Shown here: positions 1 through 30,984 of the stretch, piece after piece
How the letters are laid out: every line of letters starts with the position of its first letter
How positions within the stretch are numbered: the first letter of the stretch is position 1
DNA from: Manduca sexta
Lineage: Eukaryota > Arthropoda > Insecta > Lepidoptera > Sphingidae
Direction of reading: 5' to 3'
Assembly: GCF_014839805.1 (NCBI RefSeq)
Contig: NC_051120.1
Location: forward strand, 7,316,001 to 7,380,000
DNA length: 64,000 bases
The notes under the pieces: generated by a model
What the model was told of the DNA's origin: nothing
Databases searched by the model: none
What the model saw: the letters and a program-made list of their open reading frames with translations, nothing else
Translations under genes and position numbers: made by a program

Positions 1-2138
1 TTAATACGGTAATTGAATGTTAGTTAATTCATAGGGCGTGGCTAAATAATGCCTACATTTAGTCACTGGCCTTTAAACCAATGATAAGCTAATAGGATAT
101 TTTCCTATGTTTGATCGAGTACATAATTCTATATGTAACAGAAAATAGTACGAAAAAGAAATTCTTCTGTAAAAACTGAATTAGAATTGGAAAAGAAATG
201 AGGCAGTACTCATAAGTCAAATATTACAATGTGTACGAGTGGAGATATCGCGCCGTCTCTTTCTTTCGCACGCATCATAATCTGTTATGACGTCACGTGC
301 GCGTATTGCATTTCTTTTTTTGTTTCTTGAGATTATATCCCTCCTCCCGAAATTCAAAGGCTTCTAACTTTTTAACCAGTATTTATTCATTCTTTCCGTG
401 TTAGAATTTAGGTATATAACGTAAATATTTGATAAGAGTAAGAAACAAATATTTGTCAGATACCATATTCTACGGGTAACGCGCTCAGTGGAGAGGTCGG
501 CAAGCTATACCTCCGAGCCCCGCAACTAAGCTAATTAAAAACACTTTCAAACAAATAATTACTAATAGTATCAGTTGGATTCTATAATTATCGAATCGGC
601 GGATGATTGCAGACAATCGCCATAGTTAAGTGGGTATTGTATATGTATGAAAATGACTAATGAATAACTACACCATTAATAAATATTTTTTTTCAATCAA
701 AATGCTGTTTAAAGCTTGAAATATTAAATTAACGTCTTGTAAATTTTGAGGCATGGTAGTCAGTGGTTGTTTGTTCCGAAATAAAGTGCTAGCGTTGTGT
801 TATTGTCTGAGGGACATGGATTGGGAATTTAAGCAATACACGCAATTGTAAGTCAATGAAATATTTCTTTTCTTTCTCATGAGAGTCTCAACAAGTGTAT
901 CGATGCCGAGAGATCATCTTCTATAGAAATACTTGCAGGTCTTCTTGGTTCATATTATAAAACAATATATGTTGTGAATCTTCTCAGTACTATCTCACAA
1001 CTACATAGCAGTACGGACACACGTGCGCTACGGCACGCTCACGTTGTTTATTATACACAATCACCAACTGCTGCGTGAATTTTCATTCACTCTGATAACG
1101 TACATTTTGCACACGATTATTCAATCAACTGTCCGTTAAAGGAATTTTATCTAATCGTCACAGATTATCTTACGTCCTTCGGTCAATTATTAAAATTTGA
1201 GGTCCATAAGTACAAAGCAAGTTGAACTTTAATAGCTAGTATTAATTATTGTAATTGTGTTTTCCTGTTTCGTTATTCACAGTCGTTCATGCGTGGTAAT
1301 TTTTTTTTTTGTGATTGCAGCTTAAGGCAATATAATTGATAAACGGTAGTCAGCTGTGAACTGATTTTCTACCTTATGATGCGGGCTTTAGACATAAAAC
1401 TATTATAATTGAGATGGTGTTATTAAAGACTACTTTCCCATACGTATTTTTTTATACTTATGAACTGAATCCTTTAAAATTTACGGGCAAAGTCCAATGT
1501 CGCCGTTCAAAACGTTGGTATAGTAAGAAGAAAATAAAATATGAACCATTATTATGTACTTCTGTTTATTTATTTATTTCTTGTTCCGGATTACCAGTAG
1601 ATAATGCACAGTAACAATACATGCAAAAAATTCTCACACAACATTAGCTATTCTATGCTCTTCAAGTTGGCAACCGCACCTTACAATAAATCACAGCTGT
1701 TATCCAATTACATAATCATAATATTATTTTTCATAAGAAGGAGGGGAAAGGATTTATGTTGCAAAATGTACATTCTTAAAACTAAAATTGCTTACCTTAC
1801 AGTTTTATGAACTGGCATAGGGTTAAATAGAGGCTATTTAGGCAATAGAGGTAATATCTTGTAATATTATGTCTTTTGCATATTTGTATACAAGTAAAAT
1901 TAAATGATTGTATTTCTTTAGCTCATTATCTCGAAATCAATTCGTTGCGATTTGGTATTAATTATGTATAATAGTTAGTAGTACTTGTGTAATGCTAAAG
2001 AAATTCTCGATGCATCACCGCCCTTGGAAATAGGGATAAGTTCTTTTCTTGAAGATCTCTCAATCATATCAAGCGACGTACTAAGATGGACAGTCGCATG
2101 CGAAATAACTATTAAAATAAACCTATATTTTGAATCAG
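1..2138 (+). other. 5' flank of cic, no coding exon recognised
   Basis: AT-rich DNA upstream of the first visible coding exon. No exon, SINE or transposon end could be supported. A slightly GC-richer stretch at about 240-530 contains the CRE/E-box motif listed separately and could be promoter or 5' UTR, but nothing proves it. Small open frames at 1414-1810 are low-complexity and unrecognisable. Confidence 0.4.
288..299. promoter_or_regulatory. overlapping CRE (TGACGTCA) and E-box (CACGTG)
   Basis: The 12 bases TGACGTCACGTG join a perfect palindromic CREB/ATF site to a perfect bHLH E-box. It lies 1.85 kb upstream of the first cic coding exon, in a GC-richer patch. Binding and function are inferred only. 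Confidence 0.3.
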
Positions 2139-21915
<19,777 letters not shown>

Positions 21916-24900
21916 CGCTTCGGGTACACCATATCAATCGTGGTGCAAGAATGAACGCTCAACGTACGCCGTTATAACGCCACCCCATACGCCCATTACA
22001 ATGTACGCAATATTATCATCATCGACAAAATATTGTAGCTTTCATATATTTTTTGTTAACTCATTGATATTTGAAGATTTTTAAGAAAGTTACAATGTTT
22101 GTGTAGTTGGGTATGTTTGTCTGTTTCCGTCACGTCGAGTTGTGATGAATGTTTTTATCGATGTTAAATGTATCGATAATAAGCTCTAACTGTAAGATCT
22201 TGTTCAATTTGTGTCGGCACGGTCTTCGTAGCTTTTGTCAGACTTGGTGCACTTATTGTTATATTTCGATCTCTTAAAGATCTGTTGACGTGTTTTTACA
22301 AGTTGAATATTAAAAAAGTCATTCTCAAATTAATTATATTCTGTGCACAAAAAGCAATCCAGGTCTGATTTTGAAAATATATCTATCGATATCGATGAAG
22401 ATGCTCACGCGTGTATCGCGACTTGTTTTTATCGATGGTGTTATTGTAAAAGAAAAAGTAACAAATGCTCCGTCGCATTTATGGACTACTGCAGTGACAT
22501 TTTGCAGTATTCCATTGTTATCCAAATGATATGTATATAATATTTTAATTAAGGTATAAAACGACAAAAAATACAAAAAACTATGAATAACGTTTTAGTA
22601 TGTTGAGTATTGGCGTTGATGTGATTAATTCTTGAAACTTCGATTATTTCATACTCTCGGTCATCTTAACAAAATTATGATCAAATTTTGAATTGAAAGG
22701 TTGCAGATTTTAGTTTGAAATTATAAGAACATGTGATGTGTCTTAGAAAAATTCCACTTTGATGTTATTATAACGCCCAAATATTCGCTTAATTAACGAA
22801 ATTGTTATCGAACGATCGCGAATGATACGATTGTGTTTACTTCACTGTAATCTGGCATTATGGGCACGATCTCAATACATTTTTATTTGTATATCTGTAT
22901 TTTAAGATACTTTTCGACGATGCGTGTTTGTGTATTGTTTAGATTATTTTATTTTTTATGAATATCTGCACTTTTCCACTTGCAAGTAATCATTCCACAT
23001 GTAGAAATTGTTTGAAATTTTAAGCGGCTTTTTGTTTTATTTTTAATACTAGGTGAGTATTATTCAAAATTTATAGAAGAATAAAACTTCACTGGAAGGA
23101 TCGTATTGGTATTTAGTTGTTTAAAAACTATTGATTTTGAAACAATTGTTGATAACTTGATGTATCGATTATCGATAAACTATTTTTTTTATAAGTTGCA
23201 ATATTAGTTTATATCGATTCGTTTATTAATACTGCAAGTGGAACAGGTTTTTAGTTTTATGACTATATATTTAGAAAATGTATTGACTGAGGACATATTG
23301 TGGTAGCTTACATTGTTAAACATTTACATTTTAATGTGTAACAGCGAGTTTAACATTAATTGCTGGTACGAGTTGTAGCCGTGGTAAAGCAATATTTTGT
23401 GTCGAATACGGTCGAAGTATGATGGTTAGATGTTAATATATGCATTTATAATGATAATCAAAGTTAACCGGATTCGATAAACCCTACACAAAAAGCGACG
23501 TTTGGAACACTACGCGCTTATCGATATTGCTGATTGTAACACCGATTGTTAATCGATAGTAATCGATTAGACATCGCTTTACTGTGACTGGGTTTTATAA
23601 TTAATGAACTCGGTTTCCAATGTCATCTAAGTATGTGTGTACTAGAGAATGAATGTTCATCATATGACGACAAGTATGCGATAAGATATGGTGCGTTTCT
23701 TTTATTATTTATATATTTAATTATTTTGTATCGTTTTCTATTTATGTTGTGATGTTGGTCTTCCATGTGTTTTAAATTCTTTTTCATTTTTTTATTCTAA
23801 GGAGTATCTACTTATTTAATTGTTTTTTAATGTGTATAGCGATTCACTGAGAATGCAGTTTTTAGTAGTTTTGAATGCCATCTACGATTGAATAATATTA
23901 ATGATTACACGAAATGTAGAAATTTCTATAAATAAATTAATAAACAAATACATAGCGAGACATAAACGTTTTCTTCTATATGTAAGCGGAGTAGTGGTCA
24001 TTTCTAAAATATCATCGGCAGTGATTTTCAGAACCAGCTCAAATTAATAACGACATTAGCTAAATCAATATATATTATAATCTCATTGTGTAAATATTAG
24101 AATTATATTTCTATATTAGTGCTAAGTATTGCCGGCTCTCAAAGTGATTAGGGTTTTATTTAGATAATGCTAATTATTATAGATAAAAATGAAAAGATAA
24201 ATATATAATTTATACATGTGAAATTTCGGCCAATACAAATGTTATGTATATCAAAATTGTATTTTTTAAATGATCTCTTCGGCGTTATAGTGTTAGATAA
24301 TTGCTTTAGGAGTCCGGAAGAAAAGAATTTATTACATAATATAAGTATAAGAAATATTTTCGCACTGTTAAATATATATATCTCGGTAATCGCGTATGGG
24401 TGGCGATGCCAAAATCTGAAACTTTACCTGCGTGTGCGCATATATACAAATAATACTCTTGTTACAGTGTATCAAGTATAAACGTTCAAATTTTCACAAT
24501 TTGGTGCGTCACCCCGCGTAGTCAATTGAACATATTCACATATGTTATAACACTCATACGAATATAGAACTGTTGTTACCAGTTAGTCATAATATACACG
24601 CATTACATTATTTTCCTTCTAGTATCGTTCTGGAGCCGAGTCTGGCGCCGTCTATAAACCCCAATGTTACTGAATTTGTAGTGTAACTGACGAAGTTTTA
24701 ACTTTTGACCCCCACTTTTCTACTCCACGATATTTCCGAGAGTTCTGTAAAATTATCGTATCATACAATAGTCGAATAGTGATATTATCAGGCTTATTTT
24801 CATCCATAGAAATCGTAGTCACATTTCTCTATGGCATATGAATCAATTTAAAACTAATTGACTAATAAATAATACCCGTTTGTTAATGTCCCTTGTACAA

Positions 24901-25870
24901 CACTACATTGTTGCCACAAATATATAATTGTTTATATATATAATGCATATTGAATGTATCACACGAATTTTAATTATAACGTGCACTGAGGTTGACGCTG
25001 CGGGTACGTTTTCATACATTTTTAATTAGATTCAAAGGATTAACTAAATCATTGAGAATCTATAAAATATGGTGGTGATATCTTTATATTACTTTAGTAA
25101 AAAATAAGTTATACACTTTTGCTTTGGGTGTAAATAGTTTACGTGAAGTGCATCAGTTGTACTATACACTTATTTGTGGGCCTTTGGTATGTTATAAAAA
25201 GTGGTATAACCTATTTTTTATCTATCGAGTTATAAAGTTGGTGTTGTACTTAGTTATTGGTATTCTCGATATCGATTGGAGAGATTTAAAATGATTTAGT
25301 TGAATCCCGTGTTATGTAAGAGTAGGTATTGTTTCAATTATATACAAATATATAAAATTTTAAATGCATATTCAAAAAGTATTTCACTGTCCGTAGGTGT
25401 GTGACAACGTACTTGTTTCGCGTACGATATGTAATATTATTTACACATACTGTTGCAATGACTAACAATGATTATAAAAATAAAAAGCGCGTTTTGTTTC
25501 ATGGTTTATGATTGTGATAGTTTGTACTAAATGTTTCAATTTGTTTTTTAACTGTCCATCACTGTGTTTGCCTCTTGTTGATAGTTCTTTTACGATAAAC
25601 ACGTTGAGTTTTGTGTGAATGACTTGGGTGTTATGTATTAATTACAAATATGAAACAAATCTTAATGATGAGGAACTGCGTATTACTAGTGCCTTATTGA
25701 CTTTCAAATCTTAGTATTTGCGCACTTTTGTCTTATGTCGATCGACTTGCATCGCCTTCATTGAGTCTTATTTTCCAACCTAGGCTTTGTCAGTCAATAA
25801 AAGAACAGGGCGAATAGGCAGTTATTTATTAGACTGAATTAACTTTGTTGCATATAACAAGTTATAATGA
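21916..25870 (+). other. cic 3' UTR and downstream flank, end not resolved
   Basis: No coding exon is visible after the stop. AATAAA hexamers occur at 23931, 23939 and 25796, so the 3' UTR could be 2 to 4 kb long. The segment is free of recognisable transposons, unlike most of the window, which fits transcribed sequence under constraint. It holds TGTAAATA/TGTATATA (Pumilio-like) and many ATCGAT motifs. Transcript ends are inferred. Confidence 0.45.
22157..23567. promoter_or_regulatory. cluster of ATCGAT palindromes (DRE-like)
   Basis: ATCGAT occurs at about 22157, 22172, 22384, 22390, 22430, 23164, 23171, 23213, 23520, 23552 and 23562, several as TATCGATA-like. By base composition about one per 3 kb is expected. 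TATCGATA is the DREF site in flies and CGATA the BEAF-32 core. A role here is inference. Confidence 0.35.
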
Positions 25871-26449
25871 TATATTTTAAGAAACATTAGCAATTATTTC
25901 AAAAGGACATTTTGAATGAGCATTTCATATTGTTTATTTATTTCTTCTACATAAGGCATTAGTCTAATTATTTAGTCGAAATGATATCATGTAAATATCT
26001 TGTTTAGACGATTTATTTAGGTTTAAGTGTTCAATTTAATGTATATTAGATTGAATTAGAAAAACAAAATGGAAACTAACTGAGACAGTAAATACATTTA
26101 CACGATGGGATTTTTTGAATGTTTTTGACTCCAACTAAAGGACCAAGGATTGTCATCTTATCTTAGACAATGTATTCAGTCAACAAGAAAACAAAATTAT
26201 TGTGTGCAGTTATTTAGTGAAAACCATAGCAATATGGACAGTTTGTTCAAGCATATTGGATCATTGTACGAACTTATGTTAAAACATAAAAAACCTCGAA
26301 AACATTATTGTATTTTATTTTTAAAACCTTTTTAACTCCAGATATTAAAGCTACATGAAATACAGCTGTAAATCCATTGCATGTTATTGGCATTTTCTTT
26401 ATCCAGTTTAAAAATTATTATTGCTTAAATGGAGATTATAAATTGCAAT

Positions 26450-26680
26450 TTACACACACACATAATATCATGCCGTTATACCCGAAGGAGTGTGCAGAGG
26501 CGCGACCAGGGCACCTACTTTTCGCTAAGTGTGTTCGCCATATCGGGCACAAATTCCACCCTCCGGGTTGATACTGAGCAGAAAAACTCGAATATCACTT
26601 TGCCCAACCCGGGATTCGAACTCAGGATCTCAGAGCAGTGCCTTACCGCACACGCGGTAAAACTACACCACCAAGGCAGT
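26450..26680 (-). mobile_element. tRNA-derived SINE, family A, copy 4
   Basis: Opposite-strand copy: CCCGAAGGAG (3' side), CTGAGCAGAAAAACTCGAATATC, degenerate box B GGATTCGAACTC, and CACCAAGGCAGT (5' end). It lacks the CCCCCTATCACATCATGGG part by internal deletion. It lies between the convergent 3' ends of cic and DMAC2. Confidence 0.85.
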
Positions 26681-26733
26681 CAGTTCAAATACAATTAAAA
26701 ATAAAAAACAGTAAACAATGTGCAACAAAATAA

Positions 26734-26739
26734 TTTATT
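26734..26739 (-). terminator. polyadenylation signal AATAAA of the DMAC2-like gene
   Basis: AATAAA on the - strand (TTTATT on +) begins 21 nt after the stop codon, implying a very short 3' UTR. It is the only such hexamer close to the stop. Cleavage site not determined. Confidence 0.6.
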
Positions 26740-26759
26740 AACTACTAACAACAACTAAA

Positions 26760-27207
26760 TTACTTGCTATCTTGTACTTCTTCTTCTTTAGGTTCGGCTT
26801 TTATTAACAAATTAGGCTTATCAGCCTCCAATAAAGATAAAGCTGCTTGTAACTCCACATCATCACCTGGATCTGTGATAACTAGATATTTTAGCGCCTG
26901 CATTCGAGCCAATGCAACAACACAGCTAAGAGTTAAATTACATCCTCTTATGTCAAGGTACTCTAAGCTTTTGCCGTTCTGCCCTGCTATTCTATCGAGA
27001 CACCAAACATCAATATATTTATTATTTTTTAAACATAGCCATTTTAAGAAATTCAGGTTTGATAGATTCTGCAGTCCTTCATATCTGATACCGCCATGGT
27101 GGAAGTTTGTGCAGTCGACAGCTTCTACAAAGTAGCCATCTTCGTACTGCTGCGGCAAGTTTAGAGTTGTCATGTCCCCCATTATCCATTCCCTTTTGTC
27201 CTTTAAC
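26760..27207 (-). CDS. DMAC2: DMAC2-like exon 2 (LRR-like region and stop)
   Basis: 149 codons including TAA. It holds the leucine-rich-repeat-like LQNLSNLNFLKWLCLKNNKY, SLEYLDIRGCNLT and MQALKYLVITDPGDD. The tail KAEPKEEEVQDSK is charged. The acceptor tttttccag precedes 27207. Confidence 0.92.
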
Positions 27208-28238
27208 CTGGAAAAAAGAAAGGGATTTAGTTTGAAAGAGTAAAATTGAAAAAACAATTTTGGTTGCCATAATTATGCAGTTACCACATAGGTTTATGGT
27301 TTTGATGATATTTCATTATAGTCAATACTAATATAAAGCTGAAGAGTTTGTTTGCTTATAATGAAAGCCCTGTATAATATACTGTCTGACTGCTGGTCAC
27401 GGGCTCTACAACTTACAGGGATTAACCCTTAGTCCACTATGCTGGCCTAGTCTGAATTGATAGACTTCACACACCCTCAAAATTCCTATAGAGACCTTCT
27501 CAAGTATGTAGGTGTGTCCATAATGTTTTCCTTTACATTAAAGCAAATGATAATGTACAAAGAATACACATCATTTTAGAAAAGTGAGAGACGTATTCTC
27601 TTGTTTGTTTAAACATACTAATATCAGAGACAACTTAACTGATTTAGAATTTTTATATTTAATAAAATTTAGCTAATTTAAATTTTTATTTATATTTAGA
27701 TTAATGCTATCAATTGTCAAGAACATCAATTTTGTAATTTAGTAAACAACTTTTTTTTATATATTTTCACATATTTAGTACTAATAAGATATAGGCAAGG
27801 ACATCAATAGAATAAATCAACATTTATATAAACCAACCTGACAGCTGCTTGCCGGTAAGTGAAGAAGTGTAATGCTCCTAAATTTGGCCCGAGGACTGCA
27901 ACTCTTTTGGGCAAAAATTTCTGATTTTCAATCTCTTGAATTGTTTTTAAATTTCCCCACCATTCTTTAATTTGTTCTATTGTTATATTAGGTAATTGTG
28001 ATAATGCATACAGGAAATCTGGGTTTGGATTTTTCTCTACAAAGACGGAGAGTTTACTTCTCCATTCTCCATCTCTGCTTATCCAGGGTTTACGCCAGTC
28101 AGGGTATGGCTTACCATAGACCATTCGCGGCTTTTCACCTTCTTCATGTTTCTGGTAAATAGATTTTTCTTCACTGTAATGTCGCGCAATTGCATAAAAG
28201 GTTCGATGTAAATTCCTAGGTCTTAAAGTTACTGCCAT
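26760..28238 (-). CDS. DMAC2: DMAC2-like mitochondrial complex I assembly protein, 2 exons
   Basis: The CDS is complement(26760-27207, 27838-28238), 849 nt, 282 aa. DMAC2 (formerly ATP5SL) is a mitochondrial protein with leucine-rich-repeat-like structure needed to assemble the distal membrane arm of complex I. The N terminus MAVTLRPRNLHRTFYAIARH is basic with no acid, a mitochondrial presequence. Exon 2 reads RLKDKREWIMGDMT, then VEAVDCTNFHHGGIRYEGLQ, IDVWCLDRIAG and SLEYLDIRGCNLT. Human DMAC2 has FRDKEWIRPDKYG, VEAVDAGDCDINYEGLDNL, VDDWCLSRL in the same order. The junction AG|G is in phase, donor CAG|gttggt, acceptor ttttttccag. The related ATP synthase factor s is the main alternative. It is convergent with cic. 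Confidence 0.9.
27370..27600 (-). mobile_element. SINE family B, old copy
   Basis: Degenerate copy with CTAGTCTGAATTGATAGACTTC, CACACCCTCAAAATTCC and AAGAATACACATCATTTTAG. It lies inside the single intron of the DMAC2-like gene, in the same orientation as that gene. Confidence 0.7.
27838..28238 (-). CDS. DMAC2: DMAC2-like exon 1 (presequence and N-terminal region)
   Basis: 133 codons plus two bases. It carries the mitochondrial targeting peptide, then YPDWRKPWISRDGEWRSKLS and TIEQIKEWWGNLKTIQEI, and ends HFFTYRQAAVR. In reading order the ATG at 28238-28236 is the first in the frame. Donor CAG|gttggt at 27837-27836. Confidence 0.9.
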
Positions 28239-29328
28239 ATTTGAATCATTAAATATGTTCTTGATAACTTAACAATTACAAGATATTCATTTTTAAGACG
28301 ATTGTTTTATTAAAAATTGTGACATTTATCATGTAAAAATAGCGAATAAAAAATCTTTTATTTATAAATTTGAGGTTGTGTCCATAGAGTAAATAATATT
28401 ATAGGTTATGTCTTGAGTGGTATAGAAAATAGAGATATGACTGAATTGGTATAATAATATGATCGATCAACTCGAATGAATAGTAATTTTTTATTCGATT
28501 TGTGAATTATGCTTTACATGTCAATACTCAATCATTGAGGCAAATTGCTGCAAAACTTAGTGATTATATTCTCTTTGATTGCTGCAATCTCCAGTGGTTC
28601 GACTAAACGTGTCACGAACCAAATTAAATTGGTAAAGATGTTATTGCCAATAAATAATTATGATGAACATATTATCAAATAAAAATTACTGGCGAAAGAC
28701 GACTGAAATTTGTTACTAATACGGTTAGTACGTGTTCGATATTTTCGACTGACGAAGATGACAATAATTATCCATCGCAAGTCGACACAAGCTGATATAA
28801 TTATACCTACCGGCGTATTCGAGACCGGATATGAACAGGTTGATCCTGAAATCCAACACACTTATATAGGCCACTATGACGGTTAAAGTAAAAATTCTGA
28901 ATGGTAGGTATGTAGATATTTACCTAAAGGAAAAGTGGGCGAAGGCAGTGAAAGCTCATACAATAAGTTGCTTATAATATAATAAAAATGCTTTCTTTTT
29001 AATAAAAAATAATTAATTATATCATAACATCTATCAAGGTACTTACTTATGTAAATTTAAGTGTAGATTTCGTATTAAAGTCACAGTAGCGAACAATCAA
29101 ATTTAAAGGTTTTAAAATAATTTAATGTGTAAAATTACTAGCCGAAATATGTATCAAATTTGAATTTTAACGTCGACAGCACTCGTAAAGTTTGTTCATA
29201 ATTTTATATTACACGAATACGAACGAAGTTTACGATGAGTTCAAAACCAAAAATTATATAAAATGTATTTTAACATGCAAATAACTTGAGAGCACTCTGA
29301 GAAATTAGGTTTTAATCAAATCGAAACG

Positions 29329-29421
29329 ATGCGGCGCTGGGGTTTGTCGGTCTCGGTTTCCAAGTTGGCTACAGTGTCCACGACAAGACTGGACAGTGTG
29401 TCGTTAATCATGCACCGCTAA
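29329..29421. other. GC-rich patch with short open frames on both strands
   Basis: On + an ATG at 29329 opens 30 codons (MRRWGLSVSVSKLATV...) to TAA at 29419. On - an ATG opens 31 codons (MINDTLSSLVVDTVANLETE...) to TGA. The patch is much GC-richer than its surroundings and non-repetitive within the window. It could be a stray exon, a conserved element or chance. Confidence 0.3.
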
Positions 29422-30104
29422 GACTGAGTTTTCTCCTCACCACTATTCTTCATGTTGTGCTGGTGTTATTGTGAATTACTTTAATGTTTTCTCACAATAG
29501 ATAAAATGCAAGTTATCTCGTCTTTTTTTTACCTATGAAAATGAATTAGTTTTATATGATTTTTCTTTATAAGTAAATAAAAACCTCGTACTCGGTCAGT
29601 GTCGGTTCAATCTAGTTATCTAGTTTATAGATGACTCGAAGGACCAATAATCTGTATAAAGTATTATCTATGCAAAAACGACAGGACAATTAATAATATT
29701 CATATCATCTGAATTTTGATACATCATTTCTAATGACTGAATCCAAACTGATTGTAATTTAAATATGTCATTAATATTGCTAAATGGCATAAAATAATAG
29801 TAAACATAATATCAAAATTGGAAATAATGTATATTAAGTACAAACATCGGATTCAAAGCTCCTGCGGCATAATTATCCATTTCGAAGAGCAACGTTGAAA
29901 ATGGCGAGCGTAAAATTTATTAGCCATTTAAAAGAAAAATGTCGCTAATCTAATATCTAACTAAACGGCATGATCTTCAGGAAGAAAGAGTGAATAAAGT
30001 TATACTGGAAACTGGGAGTACTTGTGTGTGTTTTATGCACTGCGACTTAGGTTACAAAGAGATAATATGCTTCGAACTAGCATGCATATACTAACACTTT
30101 AGAT

Positions 30105-30310
30105 ACCTTGGTGCTATATCCGCTAGGATAGCGACCACTGTACACAAAGTGTTAAAAGCTGCCACAGTGGCCCGCGTAAGTGTATCGCATATCCAGTTTC
30201 GACAGAAAGAGAAGAAAGAGAATTAACTCTCGACAGTCGACATTCTATAGGACCCCACTATATTTACCATCAGGTGTAGTGTGGTCACTTTACCTTGCAC
30301 ATATAAAAAA
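30105..30310. repeat. probable interspersed repeat
   Basis: A GC-richer block from CCTTGGTGCTATATCC through GCCACAGTGGCCCGCGTAAG to TTTACCATCAGGTGTAGTGTGG and TTGCACATATAAAAAA. The 'accatcaggtg' phrase and A-rich end resemble lepidopteran retroelement 3' tails. No second copy was found in this window. Confidence 0.35.
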
Positions 30311-30833
30311 GAAAACAATTATTATTGTACCTAGGAACTGTTAACTTACAGCTGCGCCTGCTGAAGTGAAATATATAAAATAGCATGTGCATACGCATCA
30401 GGTAGCGGATTTATGGATTTATTTCAGAGGAATGGGTAATAGCCATTTGAGCCAAAAGTAAATATACGTGTAACAAACTAATAACTAACTACATTTGTAT
30501 AGATATCAGCATAATTAATCACTGGTAATCAAAGTTCGGACTATGTTAGCAATGTGAATTGAATAACAGAGAATTATATAAGTAATATCTTGCATTAACC
30601 TTTTTTGTAGGACTTAAATATTATTCTGTCCCAAGACGAGAATTCTGTTGAAAGGTAAATTTACAAATTCTAAGTACATATTTCATTTCCGTCTATTAAT
30701 CAGAAAGAAACAAGGTTTTTTAGTGAGAAAAGAAGTGCATTCTGTCAAATTATTACCCTCGCCAATAAGTTTTGTAACAAGTTTTGATTGGATATGTTAT
30801 TAATTTGTTCTCATTCTGGTTTTATGAAAAAAA

Positions 30834-30984
30834 CTAGCTTTTGCCTGCAGCTTCGCCCGCGTGAAAATGTTTTCCCGAGATAAAAAGTAGCCCATACCAG
30901 CCAAGACTAAAGTAGCCTTCTATCAATAAAAAAATATTTAAAATCGTTTTACAAACAAACTCTATCTTTATGTATTAGTATAGA
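30834..30984 (-). mobile_element. Helitron-like element, short copy
   Basis: Same family as 3922-4133: CTAG at 30834-30837 next to GCCTGCAGCTTCGCCCGCG hairpin, other end TATAGA (TCTATA on -). Host A (30833) and T (30985) flank it. Confidence 0.65.
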
